The notes: generated by a model not told the origin, from the sequence alone. A stretch of 46,948 nucleotides of DNA from UBA117 sp049975245 (GCA_049975245.1 JBNGDB010000018.1:1-46948); one strand, 5' to 3'; counted from the first letter of the stretch, positions 20,756-30,846 are shown. Made by a program: numbers and translations.

Positions 20756-23413
20756 TTAATTTACATCTCTTAAAAAATTACCCTTAGTAATCCCTCCAGA
20801 GGCAATTGATTTTATTTTTTTCTTTTCTTTTTGAATATGGTCTTGTGATAATTCATTTTGAGCTGCTTTTTTCAGAGAATTATCATATATTTTCAAAATA
20901 TTACCTACATAATCAGCACTTCTATTACGGGCATCTATAACTAATCCATCAACATTTAAATTGTTAAATAGTGGGATATAATCAAATAAACAAAGTTCCA
21001 TAGAATTCAATATATGAATCCTACATTCTAAATCAGGGTAGAATGGAAAAACCTGTTTTTTACTATCTTTTAAACCCCAGAAGTTAATTTCAGGATCCTT
21101 TAATAAATCGCTACTTTTACTATTTAAAGCAGCCCAGGGCAGACGATCTTCAGTGATAATCGATTCCATATTTCCTTGTACTGGTAATTCCTTTTTAATA
21201 TCAGTTTTCCAACTATTTGACGGTATTTCACCTTTAAATAAACTAATAATATCTTTTTTTGATAATTCTGGACTTAATGTAACTGTACTTAAGATGTTAG
21301 ATAGGTTATATATTGACCAATTATTCCAAATATTTAACTCCATCGCTGCAGATAGTCTGATATCTGGTTTTAATCTGGATATTAAATGTGCTGATCCCAA
21401 GTCACCTATCATTATTTCGTTTAGTTTATTACTAGAAATAGAATCTAAAATTATGCCTCCGATTTCTAAAAAGTTTCTTCTCGCGATACTGGGCCATTTC
21501 CATATTAATTCAACATCATTATCCTCACAAAAATATTTCAATTTAAGATAGATATCCATAAATTTATTTAAAGCTTCTTTAAGATGATCAAAATTATCAT
21601 AGCATAAATTATTTCTATTATTAAGCAATTCCAACCCATTTGCCTCCAAATATATTCGTTTAGAACCATTTTTTACTGCATCTTCTACTGAATTGGGGTT
21701 GTTTAAATAAATAGCCAGGTAAGTGGAATTATCTGGTTGGAGCTTGTTTTTAGATTTATACATTTTATTGGGTACATTATATTGATTATTTTGTATAATT
21801 TGCAATTTCTTGGAGCTTTTAATAATATTTTTATTAGAAGGTAGGTAACTTTGAAGTAAACATTCTTCTCCTTTCTGGATAAAATCTCTTCTTATCTGAT
21901 TTAATTTACTTATAGATAAAAATAAATCTCCTGGATAATTAATTTTTAAATTTCTAATATTAAAAGCGGTTGAACCCATTTTTTCAATTTGTTTCTTGAT
22001 TTTATCCTTGGTTAAGGGTGTTTTAATTGCTTTTTCCATTTTGAAATTTGATTTCATTTCAAAATAAATATCTGAATTGGTTTTTTTATGAATTAGGCCC
22101 GTTAGCACAGGAACCATTTCTTCGGTCCAGTTAACATCTACATCTATGGGTACAAACGAATCATTACCAGATATTATGGATTTTGCTTCATCCATTAAAG
22201 ATTTTTTGTAGTTTAAATAGGTTTTAGAACCTTTTAGGATAGAATTATCTACTTTAAGTTCTAAAAGATTATTTTTCTTGATAGGGGTTTGGAAGAGTTT
22301 CATCCCACTCATTTTACCATATTCCGGGGAGACAAAAACTATTCCATCCCCTTTTTCAGGAATAATGCCACTTTCTGCGGTAATTTGCACTTTTTTATAT
22401 TTTTTACTGTAATCAATTACCTCTCCGATATATATACCCCTTTTTCCAGGCATATTCCGGCCCATTATTCTTTTATGATTTCTTTCCAAGAAATATCCAG
22501 TTGTAAACATTCGATTAAATGCTAATTGTAATTTAATGTAATCTGTGCTGCTAAATTTCCAATCATTATTTTTAATTTTATCCAGGGCTTGTCGATAGAT
22601 GTTTACCACAATGGCAACATATTCTGGTGAACGCATCCGACCTTCTATTTTAATAGAATCAATAGGCGATTGGCTTATAATATCTAATTTAGGGTATAGT
22701 GCAAGATCTCTGGTTGATAATAAATATTTATCCTTCAAATTTATACTTTGAAGATTATCTGGTCTTCCATATTTATCTTGTTGCCCCATTACCATTTTAT
22801 AGGGTTTCCTGCAGGGTTGGGCGCACATTCCCCTATTACCACTTCTTCCCCCGATAAATGAAGACAAGAGGCATCGGCCAGAGTAAGAATAACACAAGGC
22901 GCCGTGACCAAAGATTTCCAATTCAATCTTTTTTTTAATTTTTTGGCCAATATCATCTATTTCAGAAAGAGTCATTTCACGAGCCAAAACTACCCTTTTG
23001 AAACCAAATTCCGCGGCCCATTCTACTCCCGGCAAATTATGAATAGCCATTTGAGTAGAAGCATGTAAATTAAATTCAGGGGTAATTTCATTGATTAATG
23101 AAGCTAAACCTAAATCTTGAACAATAACTGCATCGACTCCGATTTTATAAAGCCACAAAATATATTCTGAAACTTCGGGGATCTCTTTATTTTTTATTAA
23201 GGTGTTTACGGTGACATATACTTTCACATCTCTTAGATGTGCATAATCTACCGCATTTTTCAGCTGAGATTTGCTAAAATTAGCTGCATATTGACGGGCC
23301 CCAAATTTTTTTCCACTTAAATAAACAGCATCTGCACCGGCGTTAACCCCGGCTTTTAGTGCTTCAAATGAACCTGCAGGGGCTAAAAGTTCGGTTATAT
23401 TCCTATCTAACAT
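20756..23413 (-). CDS. U32 family peptidase / RlhA-like protein
   Basis: An 885-residue U32-family protein. The N-terminal TIM-barrel half shows LLAPAGSFEALKAGVNAGADAVYLSG, HASTQMAIHN and the conserved cysteine region (HGALCYSYSGRCLLSS, GMCAQPCRKPY) that binds an Fe-S cluster in this family. The large second half resembles the C-terminal extension (DUF3656-like) of long U32 proteins such as bacterial RlhA, which hydroxylates a cytidine in 23S rRNA. Although called peptidases, these proteins more likely modify RNA or cofactors. The gene appears monocistronic. Substrate not determinable. Confidence 0.8.
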   Translation of the reverse strand: MLDRNITELLAPAGSFEALKAGVNAGADAVYLSGKKFGARQYAANFSKSQLKNAVDYAHLRDVKVYVTVNTLIKNKEIPEVSEYILWLYKIGVDAVIVQDLGLASLINEITPEFNLHASTQMAIHNLPGVEWAAEFGFKRVVLAREMTLSEIDDIGQKIKKKIELEIFGHGALCYSYSGRCLLSSFIGGRSGNRGMCAQPCRKPYKMVMGQQDKYGRPDNLQSINLKDKYLLSTRDLALYPKLDIISQSPIDSIKIEGRMRSPEYVAIVVNIYRQALDKIKNNDWKFSSTDYIKLQLAFNRMFTTGYFLERNHKRIMGRNMPGKRGIYIGEVIDYSKKYKKVQITAESGIIPEKGDGIVFVSPEYGKMSGMKLFQTPIKKNNLLELKVDNSILKGSKTYLNYKKSLMDEAKSIISGNDSFVPIDVDVNWTEEMVPVLTGLIHKKTNSDIYFEMKSNFKMEKAIKTPLTKDKIKKQIEKMGSTAFNIRNLKINYPGDLFLSISKLNQIRRDFIQKGEECLLQSYLPSNKNIIKSSKKLQIIQNNQYNVPNKMYKSKNKLQPDNSTYLAIYLNNPNSVEDAVKNGSKRIYLEANGLELLNNRNNLCYDNFDHLKEALNKFMDIYLKLKYFCEDNDVELIWKWPSIARRNFLEIGGIILDSISSNKLNEIMIGDLGSAHLISRLKPDIRLSAAMELNIWNNWSIYNLSNILSTVTLSPELSKKDIISLFKGEIPSNSWKTDIKKELPVQGNMESIITEDRLPWAALNSKSSDLLKDPEINFWGLKDSKKQVFPFYPDLECRIHILNSMELCLFDYIPLFNNLNVDGLVIDARNRSADYVGNILKIYDNSLKKAAQNELSQDHIQKEKKKIKSIASGGITKGNFLRDVN

Positions 23414-23486
23414 TTTTATCCCTTAAACATCTTAAAAAATTATAAAAATAGTATTATTAAAAAGAATTAAAAATTTTAGATTATTC

Positions 23487-23547
23487 GATAACGTCCTCAA
23501 GACCATAATCGTTAATAATAACATCTTCAAGACCATAATCATTAATT
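23487..23547 (-). repeat. 30-bp tandem repeat, two copies
   Basis: TCAAGACCATAATC recurs at an exact 30-base offset (23497 and 23527), with the surrounding bases nearly the same. Read on the minus strand in the frame shifted by one from the preceding gene, it codes for INDYGLEDVI twice and then stops. Confidence 0.75.
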
Positions 23548-23556
23548 TGATCTAAA

Positions 23557-24912
23557 TCATGGTTTATTAATCTCTTTTAATACTTCGGAGACGATTTTAA
23601 GAAATTTTTCAATTATTCTACGATTTTTTTCTTCACTTTCCCGTAATTTATCCTCGGATTGTTTCCTGATTAATGCAACGGCGTATAAATCTGCCAATCT
23701 TTCCACGACCATCAGATCTTCAGAGTTGTAATTTTCATTGGAGTTTGCAAGAGCAATATTTCCCACTAATTTATCGTCGGCTATGGCTGGAGCTGATATG
23801 AAATTTTCTATTTTAATGTGTCCTTCTGGAGTTCCAGTTGATCTTTCATCATTTTGAGGATCATTGGTGAGTAAAGATTTTTTATTATTCAAAACCCATC
23901 CCCACAGTCCAGCGAAATTTTCGAAAACTGCCTTTTTATCGGGGATATGACATTTATCCCAAATATCCCGGGTCATGGTGGAAGTGTTCAGATAACCAGT
24001 TTCAGAGTCAATGTAACCAACAAAACCATAATTACTTCCAGTAATGTTTTTTGCATATTCTAAAACTAAATAGGCCATTTCATCAATTGATATGGGATTA
24101 ATGAGCTTTTGGGACAAATCAAACATCGCATTATTAATTGCTGCTTCATGAGCCAATTCTTTTTGGATTATCTTCAGATCAGTAATATCTCTTACAACTC
24201 CTAAAACGCCCAATATATCTCCTTTAGTATCTTTAAGGGGGGATAATGAGCTTTGAAGAAACCATTTACCTGTTGATGTAGTGGAGGTCCAATCGTAAAT
24301 AACTGTTTCACCATTCAAAGCTTTGGTGAATGCTTTATCATGAATTTGACCTTCTTTTTCTCCGTATGTCTCTATTGCAGTTTTTCCAATAAATTTATCT
24401 TTATCTACTCCATACCTTTCCAGTTTTGATTCTGAGATTGATGTGCATCTTTTATCATGGTCTAAAGTGAAAATTATATCATTCATGGAAGTTACTATGG
24501 CTTTATAGCGAGCTTCACTTTCTCGGAGCTTAAGATCCATTTCATGTTTGTAAAGACCAACTTCAATTACACTGTGTAACTCCCGATCTTCAAAGGGTTT
24601 AATAATATAACCAAATGGCCCGGTCTGTTTAGCCCTCTTAAGGGTTTTTTCATCAGAATATGCTGTTAAATATACAACTGGAATGGAATATCTTTTATAA
24701 ATTTCTTGAGCAGCTTCTATTCCATCAATTTTCCCTTTTAAGACAATATCCATCAATATAATATCTGGTTTATCTTCTCCTGCTTTTTCAATTGCTTTCT
24801 CTCCAGAAGAAACTATACTGGTTACATTGTAACCTAAAGTCTCCAATCTTTGACCAATATCTATTGCCACAACACTTTCATCTTCCACAACCATTACCTT
24901 AATTTTGGACAT
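23557..24912 (-). CDS. REC-PAS-GAF signalling protein without kinase domain
   Basis: A 451-residue soluble two-component protein. Residues about 4-125 are an intact receiver (VVEDES, phospho-acceptor in ILMDIVLKG, LTAYSD, IIKPF), about 130-255 a PAS domain, about 260-425 a GAF domain (GLWGWVLNNKKSLLTN region) very like the GAF of the kinase at 41.3 kb, and the end is a short coiled coil. No histidine kinase or output domain follows, so it may relay or sense by protein contact. GGGAG precedes the ATG. A 30-bp repeat just downstream lies in a shifted frame, so a frameshift truncating a longer tail is possible. Confidence 0.82.
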   Translation of the reverse strand: MSKIKVMVVEDESVVAIDIGQRLETLGYNVTSIVSSGEKAIEKAGEDKPDIILMDIVLKGKIDGIEAAQEIYKRYSIPVVYLTAYSDEKTLKRAKQTGPFGYIIKPFEDRELHSVIEVGLYKHEMDLKLRESEARYKAIVTSMNDIIFTLDHDKRCTSISESKLERYGVDKDKFIGKTAIETYGEKEGQIHDKAFTKALNGETVIYDWTSTTSTGKWFLQSSLSPLKDTKGDILGVLGVVRDITDLKIIQKELAHEAAINNAMFDLSQKLINPISIDEMAYLVLEYAKNITGSNYGFVGYIDSETGYLNTSTMTRDIWDKCHIPDKKAVFENFAGLWGWVLNNKKSLLTNDPQNDERSTGTPEGHIKIENFISAPAIADDKLVGNIALANSNENYNSEDLMVVERLADLYAVALIRKQSEDKLRESEEKNRRIIEKFLKIVSEVLKEINKP

Positions 24913-25296
24913 AATTTACTCCCTCTGGTTAATTAAGCATTAATTAATCTTTAAGCGTGCTAAAATTTTTTCTGCATCAAATATGGTTTATAAATAAAAA
25001 TTAATTTAAGATTATTTTAATTTTCAGACACAGTCTATGTCATGAATTTTAATGTTTAATTTTCTATTTCTCGTTATATTAATTTCCTTTTCCTATAATT
25101 TATAAGATTTGACGCAAGATTATTTAATTAATTTTTTTGAATAAAATTTATTTTAAATAATATAAAATTTTTATAAGCCCAATATTTTATTCAATCCTTT
25201 ATTTTAACCTTTTTTAAATAAAAGTTACTGTCTGGTCTGATTTATACTGGTATTAGACTAAAAGATTTATAAGTCACCTTCTCTTATTAAAATAAT
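24913..25296. other. Intergenic, divergent promoters
   Basis: About 385 AT-rich bases between two divergent genes. Apart from the tmk TATA box near its right end I see no ORF, repeat or RNA. Confidence 0.5.
25266..25273 (+). promoter_or_regulatory. TATA box of tmk
   Basis: TTTATAAG lies with its centre about 27 bases before the tmk ATG, and no ribosome binding site is present. This spacing puts the transcription start at or next to the ATG, i.e. a leaderless mRNA. Confidence 0.6.
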
Positions 25297-25872
25297 ATGT
25301 ATATATGTATTGAAGGTATTGATGGATCAGGAAAATCAACCCAAACTGTTATTCTTGAAAAATGGCTCCAAAGTGCAGGTTTTAAAGTTTTAAGAGTTTT
25401 TGAACCAACTCAATCTGGTGTTGGAAAGATAATCCGAAAAATGCTCCAGGATTCCCAGGCAACAGATAAAAATTTTCAACGAACTTTAGGTCTTCTTTTT
25501 GCTGCAGATAGAATGATATTAATGAACAAAATCAAGGAAGCAGAAGCAGAAGGCATTATAATTATTACTGATCGCAGCTTTTACTCCAGTTTAGTTTATC
25601 AAAATGAAGAAGAATGGGTAAAAGAGATTAATAAACACGTAATTAAACCAGATATTGTAATATTACTTGATCTTGAACCAAAAACTGCAATAAAAAGATG
25701 CGATGGTAAAGATCATTTTGAAAATCAGAAATTCCTAGAGAAGATTCGTGAAAAATACATTAATCTAGCTGCGGAAGAAGAATTTTATGTAATAAATGCT
25801 AATAATGGTTTAAATAAAGTGCATGAAGATATAAAAAGAGTAATAGCCCCTAAATTGGGCATGTGTATTTAG
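25297..25872 (+). CDS. tmk: Thymidylate kinase
   Basis: A 191-residue P-loop nucleoside monophosphate kinase that would phosphorylate dTMP to dTDP with ATP. The P-loop is EGIDGSGKSTQ (residues about 6-16), EPT follows (thymidylate-binding region), ITDRSFYSS is the conserved DR[YF] region and VILLDLEPKTAIKR the later strand. Length fits archaeal Tmk (190-215). There is no Shine-Dalgarno; the TATA spacing indicates a leaderless mRNA. It converges with the 66-aa gene, 6 bases between stops. Confidence 0.88.
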   Translation: MYICIEGIDGSGKSTQTVILEKWLQSAGFKVLRVFEPTQSGVGKIIRKMLQDSQATDKNFQRTLGLLFAADRMILMNKIKEAEAEGIIIITDRSFYSSLVYQNEEEWVKEINKHVIKPDIVILLDLEPKTAIKRCDGKDHFENQKFLEKIREKYINLAAEEEFYVINANNGLNKVHEDIKRVIAPKLGMCI

Positions 25873-25878
25873 TATTAA

Positions 25879-26079
25879 TTATTTTTTACGATTTTCCAAT
25901 TGTTTTATACGTTCATTTAGGTCTTTAACAATTAGGTCTTTTGCTTTTTCAAGATCTTCTTTTTCTCCGTAAAGAACTGGACCGAAATCAGTTTGTTTTA
26001 ACTCCAAATCAAATTTATCTATAACCGTAGCGACAATCCTTTCAGTTACTCCAGGAGGTAGTTGCATTTCATATTTCAT
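25879..26079 (-). CDS. Conserved-looking 66-residue protein
   Basis: A small charged protein with a beta-alpha-beta-like start (VTERIVATVIDKFDLELKQTDFGPVLYGEKEDLEKAKDLI split over several elements) and a lysine-rich helical C-terminus, reminiscent of small KH-like or ACT-like folds but not assignable. GGTGATAAA precedes the ATG. It is downstream of tyrS in the same direction with about 100 bases between. Function unknown. Confidence 0.65.
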   Translation of the reverse strand: MKYEMQLPPGVTERIVATVIDKFDLELKQTDFGPVLYGEKEDLEKAKDLIVKDLNERIKQLENRKK

Positions 26080-26175
26080 TTTATCACCTGAATTCTTTTT
26101 AATATATGATAATTAATTTTTACATATTTCAATTACATTATTCTAAATTTAGAATTTTCTTATTTGTATATTAAT

Positions 26176-27144
26176 TTAATTAATTCTACTTTGAAGATAG
26201 TTTCTTACCGGCTTTAAGTATTGAATAATATATTTGGATACAGCATTTTTAAGATCAAGGGGATGCAAATTCCCTTCTGCGTAAAGTTTTATCAACTCAG
26301 AATAAGTTAAATCAAGATTTCCTCCGAATTTTTCAGGCCTTTCAATTAGAAGGGTTTCTTGGTCACTGTAAATATAGTGTTGGGCAATTTCAATTATGGG
26401 ATTTCCTTCAACCTGGCCTGCGGGACAAAAACTTTTTCTAATTTTTTCTTCAATAACTGGGGGTTCATCATCAATGGCAATATAATTCTCCTTACTTGAA
26501 GACATTTTTTCGTCACCATCCAATCCATGTAAAAGGGGAGTATGTATACATACAGGTGCATTAAACCCTATTTTGGGCAGGTTTTCACGTGCTAACATGT
26601 GAATCTTTCGTTGTTCCATTCCCCCTAAAGCCAGATCAACATTTAAAAATAGCATGTCTATAACCTGCATTATGGGGTATATCACTTCAGCCACTTTATG
26701 ATCCTTACTTTCACGGGTTATTTGAGCCATACTCCTTTTGGCCCTGGTTAGCGTAGTTGAAAGTGCAACTTCAAATATTTTAGATGTGTACTGGGGGCTT
26801 GTCTGGAAAGTAGAACCAGATATGAATTCTGTTTCTGCACTTAATCCAAGGGCCATGAAACATTTTTTATTATATTCTGAAATTTTTTCTATCTCTTCCA
26901 AGCTACCCTTCCCATTTAGAAATGCATGATAATCAGCTAATAAAATTTTAATCTTAAAACCTGCTTTTTGCAGGTCTATCATCTTTTTAACAGTTATAGC
27001 GTGTCCCAAATGAATTTTTCCAGATGGTTCATATCCAATATAAGCAACAGGTTTTTCCTTACCTAAAATTTCTTTCAACTGTTCTTCAGTAATTATTTCA
27101 AGTGTACCTTGCTTAATTAAACTTATTTTATCATCTAGATTCAT
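26176..27144 (-). CDS. tyrS: Tyrosyl-tRNA synthetase
   Basis: A 322-residue class I aminoacyl-tRNA synthetase of the compact archaeal type. HLGH (residues 45-48) is the HIGH motif, KMSSS (near 210) the second signature, and the tyrosine pocket residues Y35 and the QVID helix are present. It charges tRNA-Tyr. GGTGATTAA precedes the ATG. It follows nmd3 by 75 bases on the same strand, within the aif2b-nmd3-tyrS translation cluster. Confidence 0.95.
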   Translation of the reverse strand: MNLDDKISLIKQGTLEIITEEQLKEILGKEKPVAYIGYEPSGKIHLGHAITVKKMIDLQKAGFKIKILLADYHAFLNGKGSLEEIEKISEYNKKCFMALGLSAETEFISGSTFQTSPQYTSKIFEVALSTTLTRAKRSMAQITRESKDHKVAEVIYPIMQVIDMLFLNVDLALGGMEQRKIHMLARENLPKIGFNAPVCIHTPLLHGLDGDEKMSSSKENYIAIDDEPPVIEEKIRKSFCPAGQVEGNPIIEIAQHYIYSDQETLLIERPEKFGGNLDLTYSELIKLYAEGNLHPLDLKNAVSKYIIQYLKPVRNYLQSRIN

Positions 27145-27218
27145 TTAATCACCATAAATTTGTATATTATAATATTATTTAATTTATTAAAATAATTTTT
27201 AAATCTATTATTATACTT

Positions 27219-28271
27219 TCATTTAGAATTAGAAACAATATATATTATTTCATTGATTTTTATAACTGGAACCTCTTCTCCAATGCTGATGTCTTGGTTT
27301 TCTGGAGTTTTATCAATTTCTACTGGTTGATAATCATCGGGATCTAATATTTGTATAGATTCTGGAGTTTTAGCAGTTAGAGTGGTCTTTTTTATATCTT
27401 CTTTTTTGGCGGAAAATTCTATTTTTTCATAATCTCTCCAACTCACTGAAGTTGGTTCTCCGGTTTTCAAGTCTTTAAATTGTATTTTCCTTCCATCAAT
27501 AGCTATTAACTGGCCTAAATTTCCACCAGATTTTATGAAGTCTCCTTTTTTGAAGCGGGGGAGCCTGAGCGAAATCCATATTCGGTAAAGTTCCTTACCG
27601 GTTGATTTGTCCTTCCCCATTAATCGGGGAGATTCAATAACAACGCCTCCAAATACATCTCTTATGGCATTAACTAACTTTTTAGCCACTTTATACGACC
27701 CTATATAATAATCAATACCTTCTCTCAATTCAATTCGATCAGTTACATATGCCATTTTATTATGTTTTGATATCTTGTTTATATTTTTAGATAGAAGCTG
27801 GTCTACTTTTTTAATTTCGTCCTTAGTGGGAAATCTTTCATGAGCTCTTATTTGAATAACTGCTTCATAATATCCGGAAGCACGTTTACTGCATTCTGGA
27901 CACACATCCCTTTTGAGTTTGATATTAAGATTGTATTCTTGTTCAATAACTTCCCCTAAAACATTACCTTTGGCGTGAACCAGACATTCTATATTGGAAC
28001 CTTTTACTAGGAGTTCTTCCACCCATATTTCTATATTTTCAACGTATTCATTTACCTGTATATGACCCAGTATAGATTCATATAATATTTCTTCTTCAGT
28101 TAATCCCTGATCTTTCCATTTTCCTTCGTTCAATGTAGATCCGCAGTGCGCACATATAACAACTTCTATTTCATTAGGGATTTCTATTATTGATAGCTCC
28201 TCAATAAAACAAGACTTACAAAGACCTTCTATAAGATCTTCATGGGATTTACCACATTTTGGACAGAACAT
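27219..28271 (-). CDS. NMD3-family protein
   Basis: A 350-residue protein with four N-terminal zinc-binding pairs (CPKC, CKSC, CAHC, CPEC; residues about 3-130) followed by the NMD3 core, with the SYKVAKKLV and SLRLPRFKKGD segments typical of the family. Eukaryotic NMD3 is the 60S export adaptor; in archaea, which have no nucleus, a role in large-subunit maturation or anti-association is inferred. AAGGTATTT precedes the ATG and the gene begins 8 bases after aif2b, so they are co-transcribed. Confidence 0.9.
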   Translation of the reverse strand: MFCPKCGKSHEDLIEGLCKSCFIEELSIIEIPNEIEVVICAHCGSTLNEGKWKDQGLTEEEILYESILGHIQVNEYVENIEIWVEELLVKGSNIECLVHAKGNVLGEVIEQEYNLNIKLKRDVCPECSKRASGYYEAVIQIRAHERFPTKDEIKKVDQLLSKNINKISKHNKMAYVTDRIELREGIDYYIGSYKVAKKLVNAIRDVFGGVVIESPRLMGKDKSTGKELYRIWISLRLPRFKKGDFIKSGGNLGQLIAIDGRKIQFKDLKTGEPTSVSWRDYEKIEFSAKKEDIKKTTLTAKTPESIQILDPDDYQPVEIDKTPENQDISIGEEVPVIKINEIIYIVSNSK

Positions 28272-28278
28272 AAATACC

Positions 28279-28686
28279 TTAAAGTGTTTTTAAAGGTGCT
28301 TTAGCACCGCAAGCTTCGCATTTAAGTAAAAATATACGATCTTCTCTAATAATTTTAGTATCTGGACGATTACATTCGTGACACATAACAAATTTTTTCA
28401 CATAATCATCTATACGGTCATTTATAAGAAAATGATTAAATTTACCTTGCATAATAGCTCTTCCACCTTCTAAATTTCCAGCGGTTCCTAACTCTCTTAG
28501 TAAAAATTTAAGCAGATGCTGGGGGTCACGATTTAATGCCGCTGCAATTTCTCCAAAATTTTGGACTATTGTACGGTTTCCCTGTATCATGGAATAAGCT
28601 CGGGGGACTTTAAATCTTTTAGTTTCAAAAACCTTTTTAGGTAGTTGATCTATTGCTCTATCCAATAATTTATCATAATCGGTCAT
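28279..28686 (-). CDS. eif2b: Translation initiation factor aIF2 beta
   Basis: A 135-residue protein matching archaeal aIF2-beta in length: an N-terminal helix binding the gamma subunit, a central alpha-beta domain (RAYSMIQGNRTIVQNF) and a C-terminal zinc ribbon (CHEC and CEAC). It is part of the heterotrimer that brings initiator Met-tRNA to the ribosome. GGAGGTAATATT precedes the ATG. First gene of the aif2b-nmd3-(tyrS) operon. Confidence 0.96.
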   Translation of the reverse strand: MTDYDKLLDRAIDQLPKKVFETKRFKVPRAYSMIQGNRTIVQNFGEIAAALNRDPQHLLKFLLRELGTAGNLEGGRAIMQGKFNHFLINDRIDDYVKKFVMCHECNRPDTKIIREDRIFLLKCEACGAKAPLKTL

Positions 28687-28823
28687 AATATTACCTCCAC
28701 GGTCTTTAATTATTTAATTAAAAAAATGTAATTTAAGTATATAATTTTAGATTAATTAATATTTAATTAATCATATTAATAATTAAATAAAAATTAAAAT
28801 ACACACCTCAGTATGTATTTATA

Positions 28824-30824
28824 TTAAACTATTTTTAAATATCCTCTTTCTGGTTCAAATACCATTCCTTTATGTTTTAAAATTCTGATTACTTCTTCAA
28901 CCTTTTCTTCACTTACATTATATCTATCTTCCATCTCAGATATAAGTATATTTATAGGTGCTTTACCACCATATTCTTCTTCAAATTCCCTGATAAGTTC
29001 TACCAGCAACCTGAATTTATCTCGATCAGATTTAGGTGCTCTACCTTCTACTTTATCTATATCTATCTTACCAGTTTCCGGATCTAGACCCACCTGTTTT
29101 AAACATGCTTTTTGTAATTTAATAGCTTTCTGTGCGTCTTCTGCCTCTACTTCATCTTTAAGTCTTATTCTAGCACTAGCTTCCGAGAGACGTATAAGGG
29201 CTTCCAATTGTCGGGCAGTTATAGGTACCGGAGAATCTTCATCCGCACCACTACCCCTCATACCTACGTAGAACTCTTCTAATACGTTAATGGCTTCTTC
29301 GGTGAGTTTAGGATGTACTTCTCGCCGGGCGTATGCTACATATTTTCTTAAAAGTTCGGGGTCAATTTCAAAGGGTATAGAATCCTCTTTGTGAATATTA
29401 AGGATATGTCTAGCCAGCTTTTTGTCTCTTTCACTGTCAGGTTTATCTTCGATGACAAATATTAAATCAAATCTAGATAGTATTGTTGATGGCAAGTCAA
29501 TTTGTTCGGCAATTGATTTATAACTATCAAATCTTCCAAATTTAGGGTTTGCCGCTGCTAAAACAGAGCACCTGGAATTTAAAGTGGCCATGATTCCTGC
29601 TTTAGCAATACTTATGGTTTGCTGTTCCAGTGCTTCGTGTATGGCTGAACGGTCTTCAGGACGCATTTTATCTAGTTCGTCAACGCAAACATTACCTCCA
29701 TCACCAAGTACTAATGCTCCTGCTTCCAGTGACCATCCTCCTAGCTCATCCCTGACTGCTGCTGCAGTTAGTCCCACACCACTGGTTCCTTTACCGCTGG
29801 TGTAAATTCCACGGGGTGCAAGTTTTGATACATATTTTAGCATCTGTGATTTTCCAATACCCGGGTCACCTACAATTAAAATGTGAACGTCACCACGAAG
29901 GCGTGTTTTATCTTCAAGTTCTTTACGCGCTCCTCCAAATAGTTGGAGTGCAATTGCTTCTTTTACTTCCCGGTAACCCTGTATAGACGGTGCTGTTGAT
30001 TTTATTATTTTTTCATAAATGTGGGGATCAGCAGCTAACTCTCGGATCATTTCTTCGTCTTCCGGGATTAGTTGGAGTTCTTCAAATTCTTGTTCTAGTT
30101 GTTCAATGTAATTTCCATAAATAAAATTATTAAAACGCCTGGTTCTTTCATCTCTAACCGTTCTTAACGTACCAGTAATTCTTACAATATCTCCAGGAGT
30201 TAAGGTATCAACCAGGTCATCTTCCAATACTATTAATATCTGGCGGGGTTGCTCCCCTCCCGATAGATTTTCTAATGGTTCTTGCAGTTTAACCGTTTGA
30301 GTATCTAAAAATTCTGATTCTTCTTGTAGTAAACGAAAAGATCTTCCTCCGCAGTCCTGACATAGTGAGGGTTCTGTGATCATGTTACTGCTTTGAGTAA
30401 CTTCGTGTATGCGCATACACCCTCTGCATTCAAATACGGCTTTCACTATTCTGGGCCTTATTTCATCGGTTTTTCTCACAATTCCATCTACAGAAACAAA
30501 TTTACCAATGAATTTACTTCTTAAAAATCGTAATGGAATGTTATTACTAACATTCTCCATTCTAATGTTTAAATCTGCATTTTTCCGCAGGGGGTCAATG
30601 TTTTTAATGGCATTTTGAGATGCTTTGATTACTTCCTCTGGCTTTTCTATTAATAAATCTGCCAAGTCCGGATCGAACATTTCTAGCTCTAAATAGTCTA
30701 CAACTACAGATCTTCGATCTGGATACTTTTCCAGGGCTTCAAAAACAGTGTCCTTATATTTGGTGCTGAAAAATTCCTCAAATTTAGTTAATGATGTTTT
30801 TGTTTTATCACTTGAAGTTGTCAT
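28824..30824 (-). CDS. mcm: Replicative DNA helicase MCM
   Basis: A 666-residue hexameric replicative helicase, matching the size I recall for the Methanothermobacter enzyme. Domains: N-terminal region with a zinc-binding set (CRGC and CQDC, about residues 135-165) and OB fold; AAA+ core with Walker A GDPGIGKSQM, Walker B VCVDELDKM and arginine finger LSRFDL; C-terminal winged helix. I start at ATG 30824 (MTTSSDK): there is no ribosome binding site, and the TATA-like ATTTTATAGA at 30847-30856 is positioned for a leaderless transcript; the TTG at 30842 would be upstream of transcription start. Confidence 0.96.
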   Translation of the reverse strand: MTTSSDKTKTSLTKFEEFFSTKYKDTVFEALEKYPDRRSVVVDYLELEMFDPDLADLLIEKPEEVIKASQNAIKNIDPLRKNADLNIRMENVSNNIPLRFLRSKFIGKFVSVDGIVRKTDEIRPRIVKAVFECRGCMRIHEVTQSSNMITEPSLCQDCGGRSFRLLQEESEFLDTQTVKLQEPLENLSGGEQPRQILIVLEDDLVDTLTPGDIVRITGTLRTVRDERTRRFNNFIYGNYIEQLEQEFEELQLIPEDEEMIRELAADPHIYEKIIKSTAPSIQGYREVKEAIALQLFGGARKELEDKTRLRGDVHILIVGDPGIGKSQMLKYVSKLAPRGIYTSGKGTSGVGLTAAAVRDELGGWSLEAGALVLGDGGNVCVDELDKMRPEDRSAIHEALEQQTISIAKAGIMATLNSRCSVLAAANPKFGRFDSYKSIAEQIDLPSTILSRFDLIFVIEDKPDSERDKKLARHILNIHKEDSIPFEIDPELLRKYVAYARREVHPKLTEEAINVLEEFYVGMRGSGADEDSPVPITARQLEALIRLSEASARIRLKDEVEAEDAQKAIKLQKACLKQVGLDPETGKIDIDKVEGRAPKSDRDKFRLLVELIREFEEEYGGKAPINILISEMEDRYNVSEEKVEEVIRILKHKGMVFEPERGYLKIV

Positions 30825-30846
30825 TATAAAAATATTAATCAATCGT

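Noticed and set aside
30824..30842. TTG 30842 as the mcm start
   Set aside because: No ribosome binding site, and the TATA spacing and family length (666 residues) favour ATG 30824.
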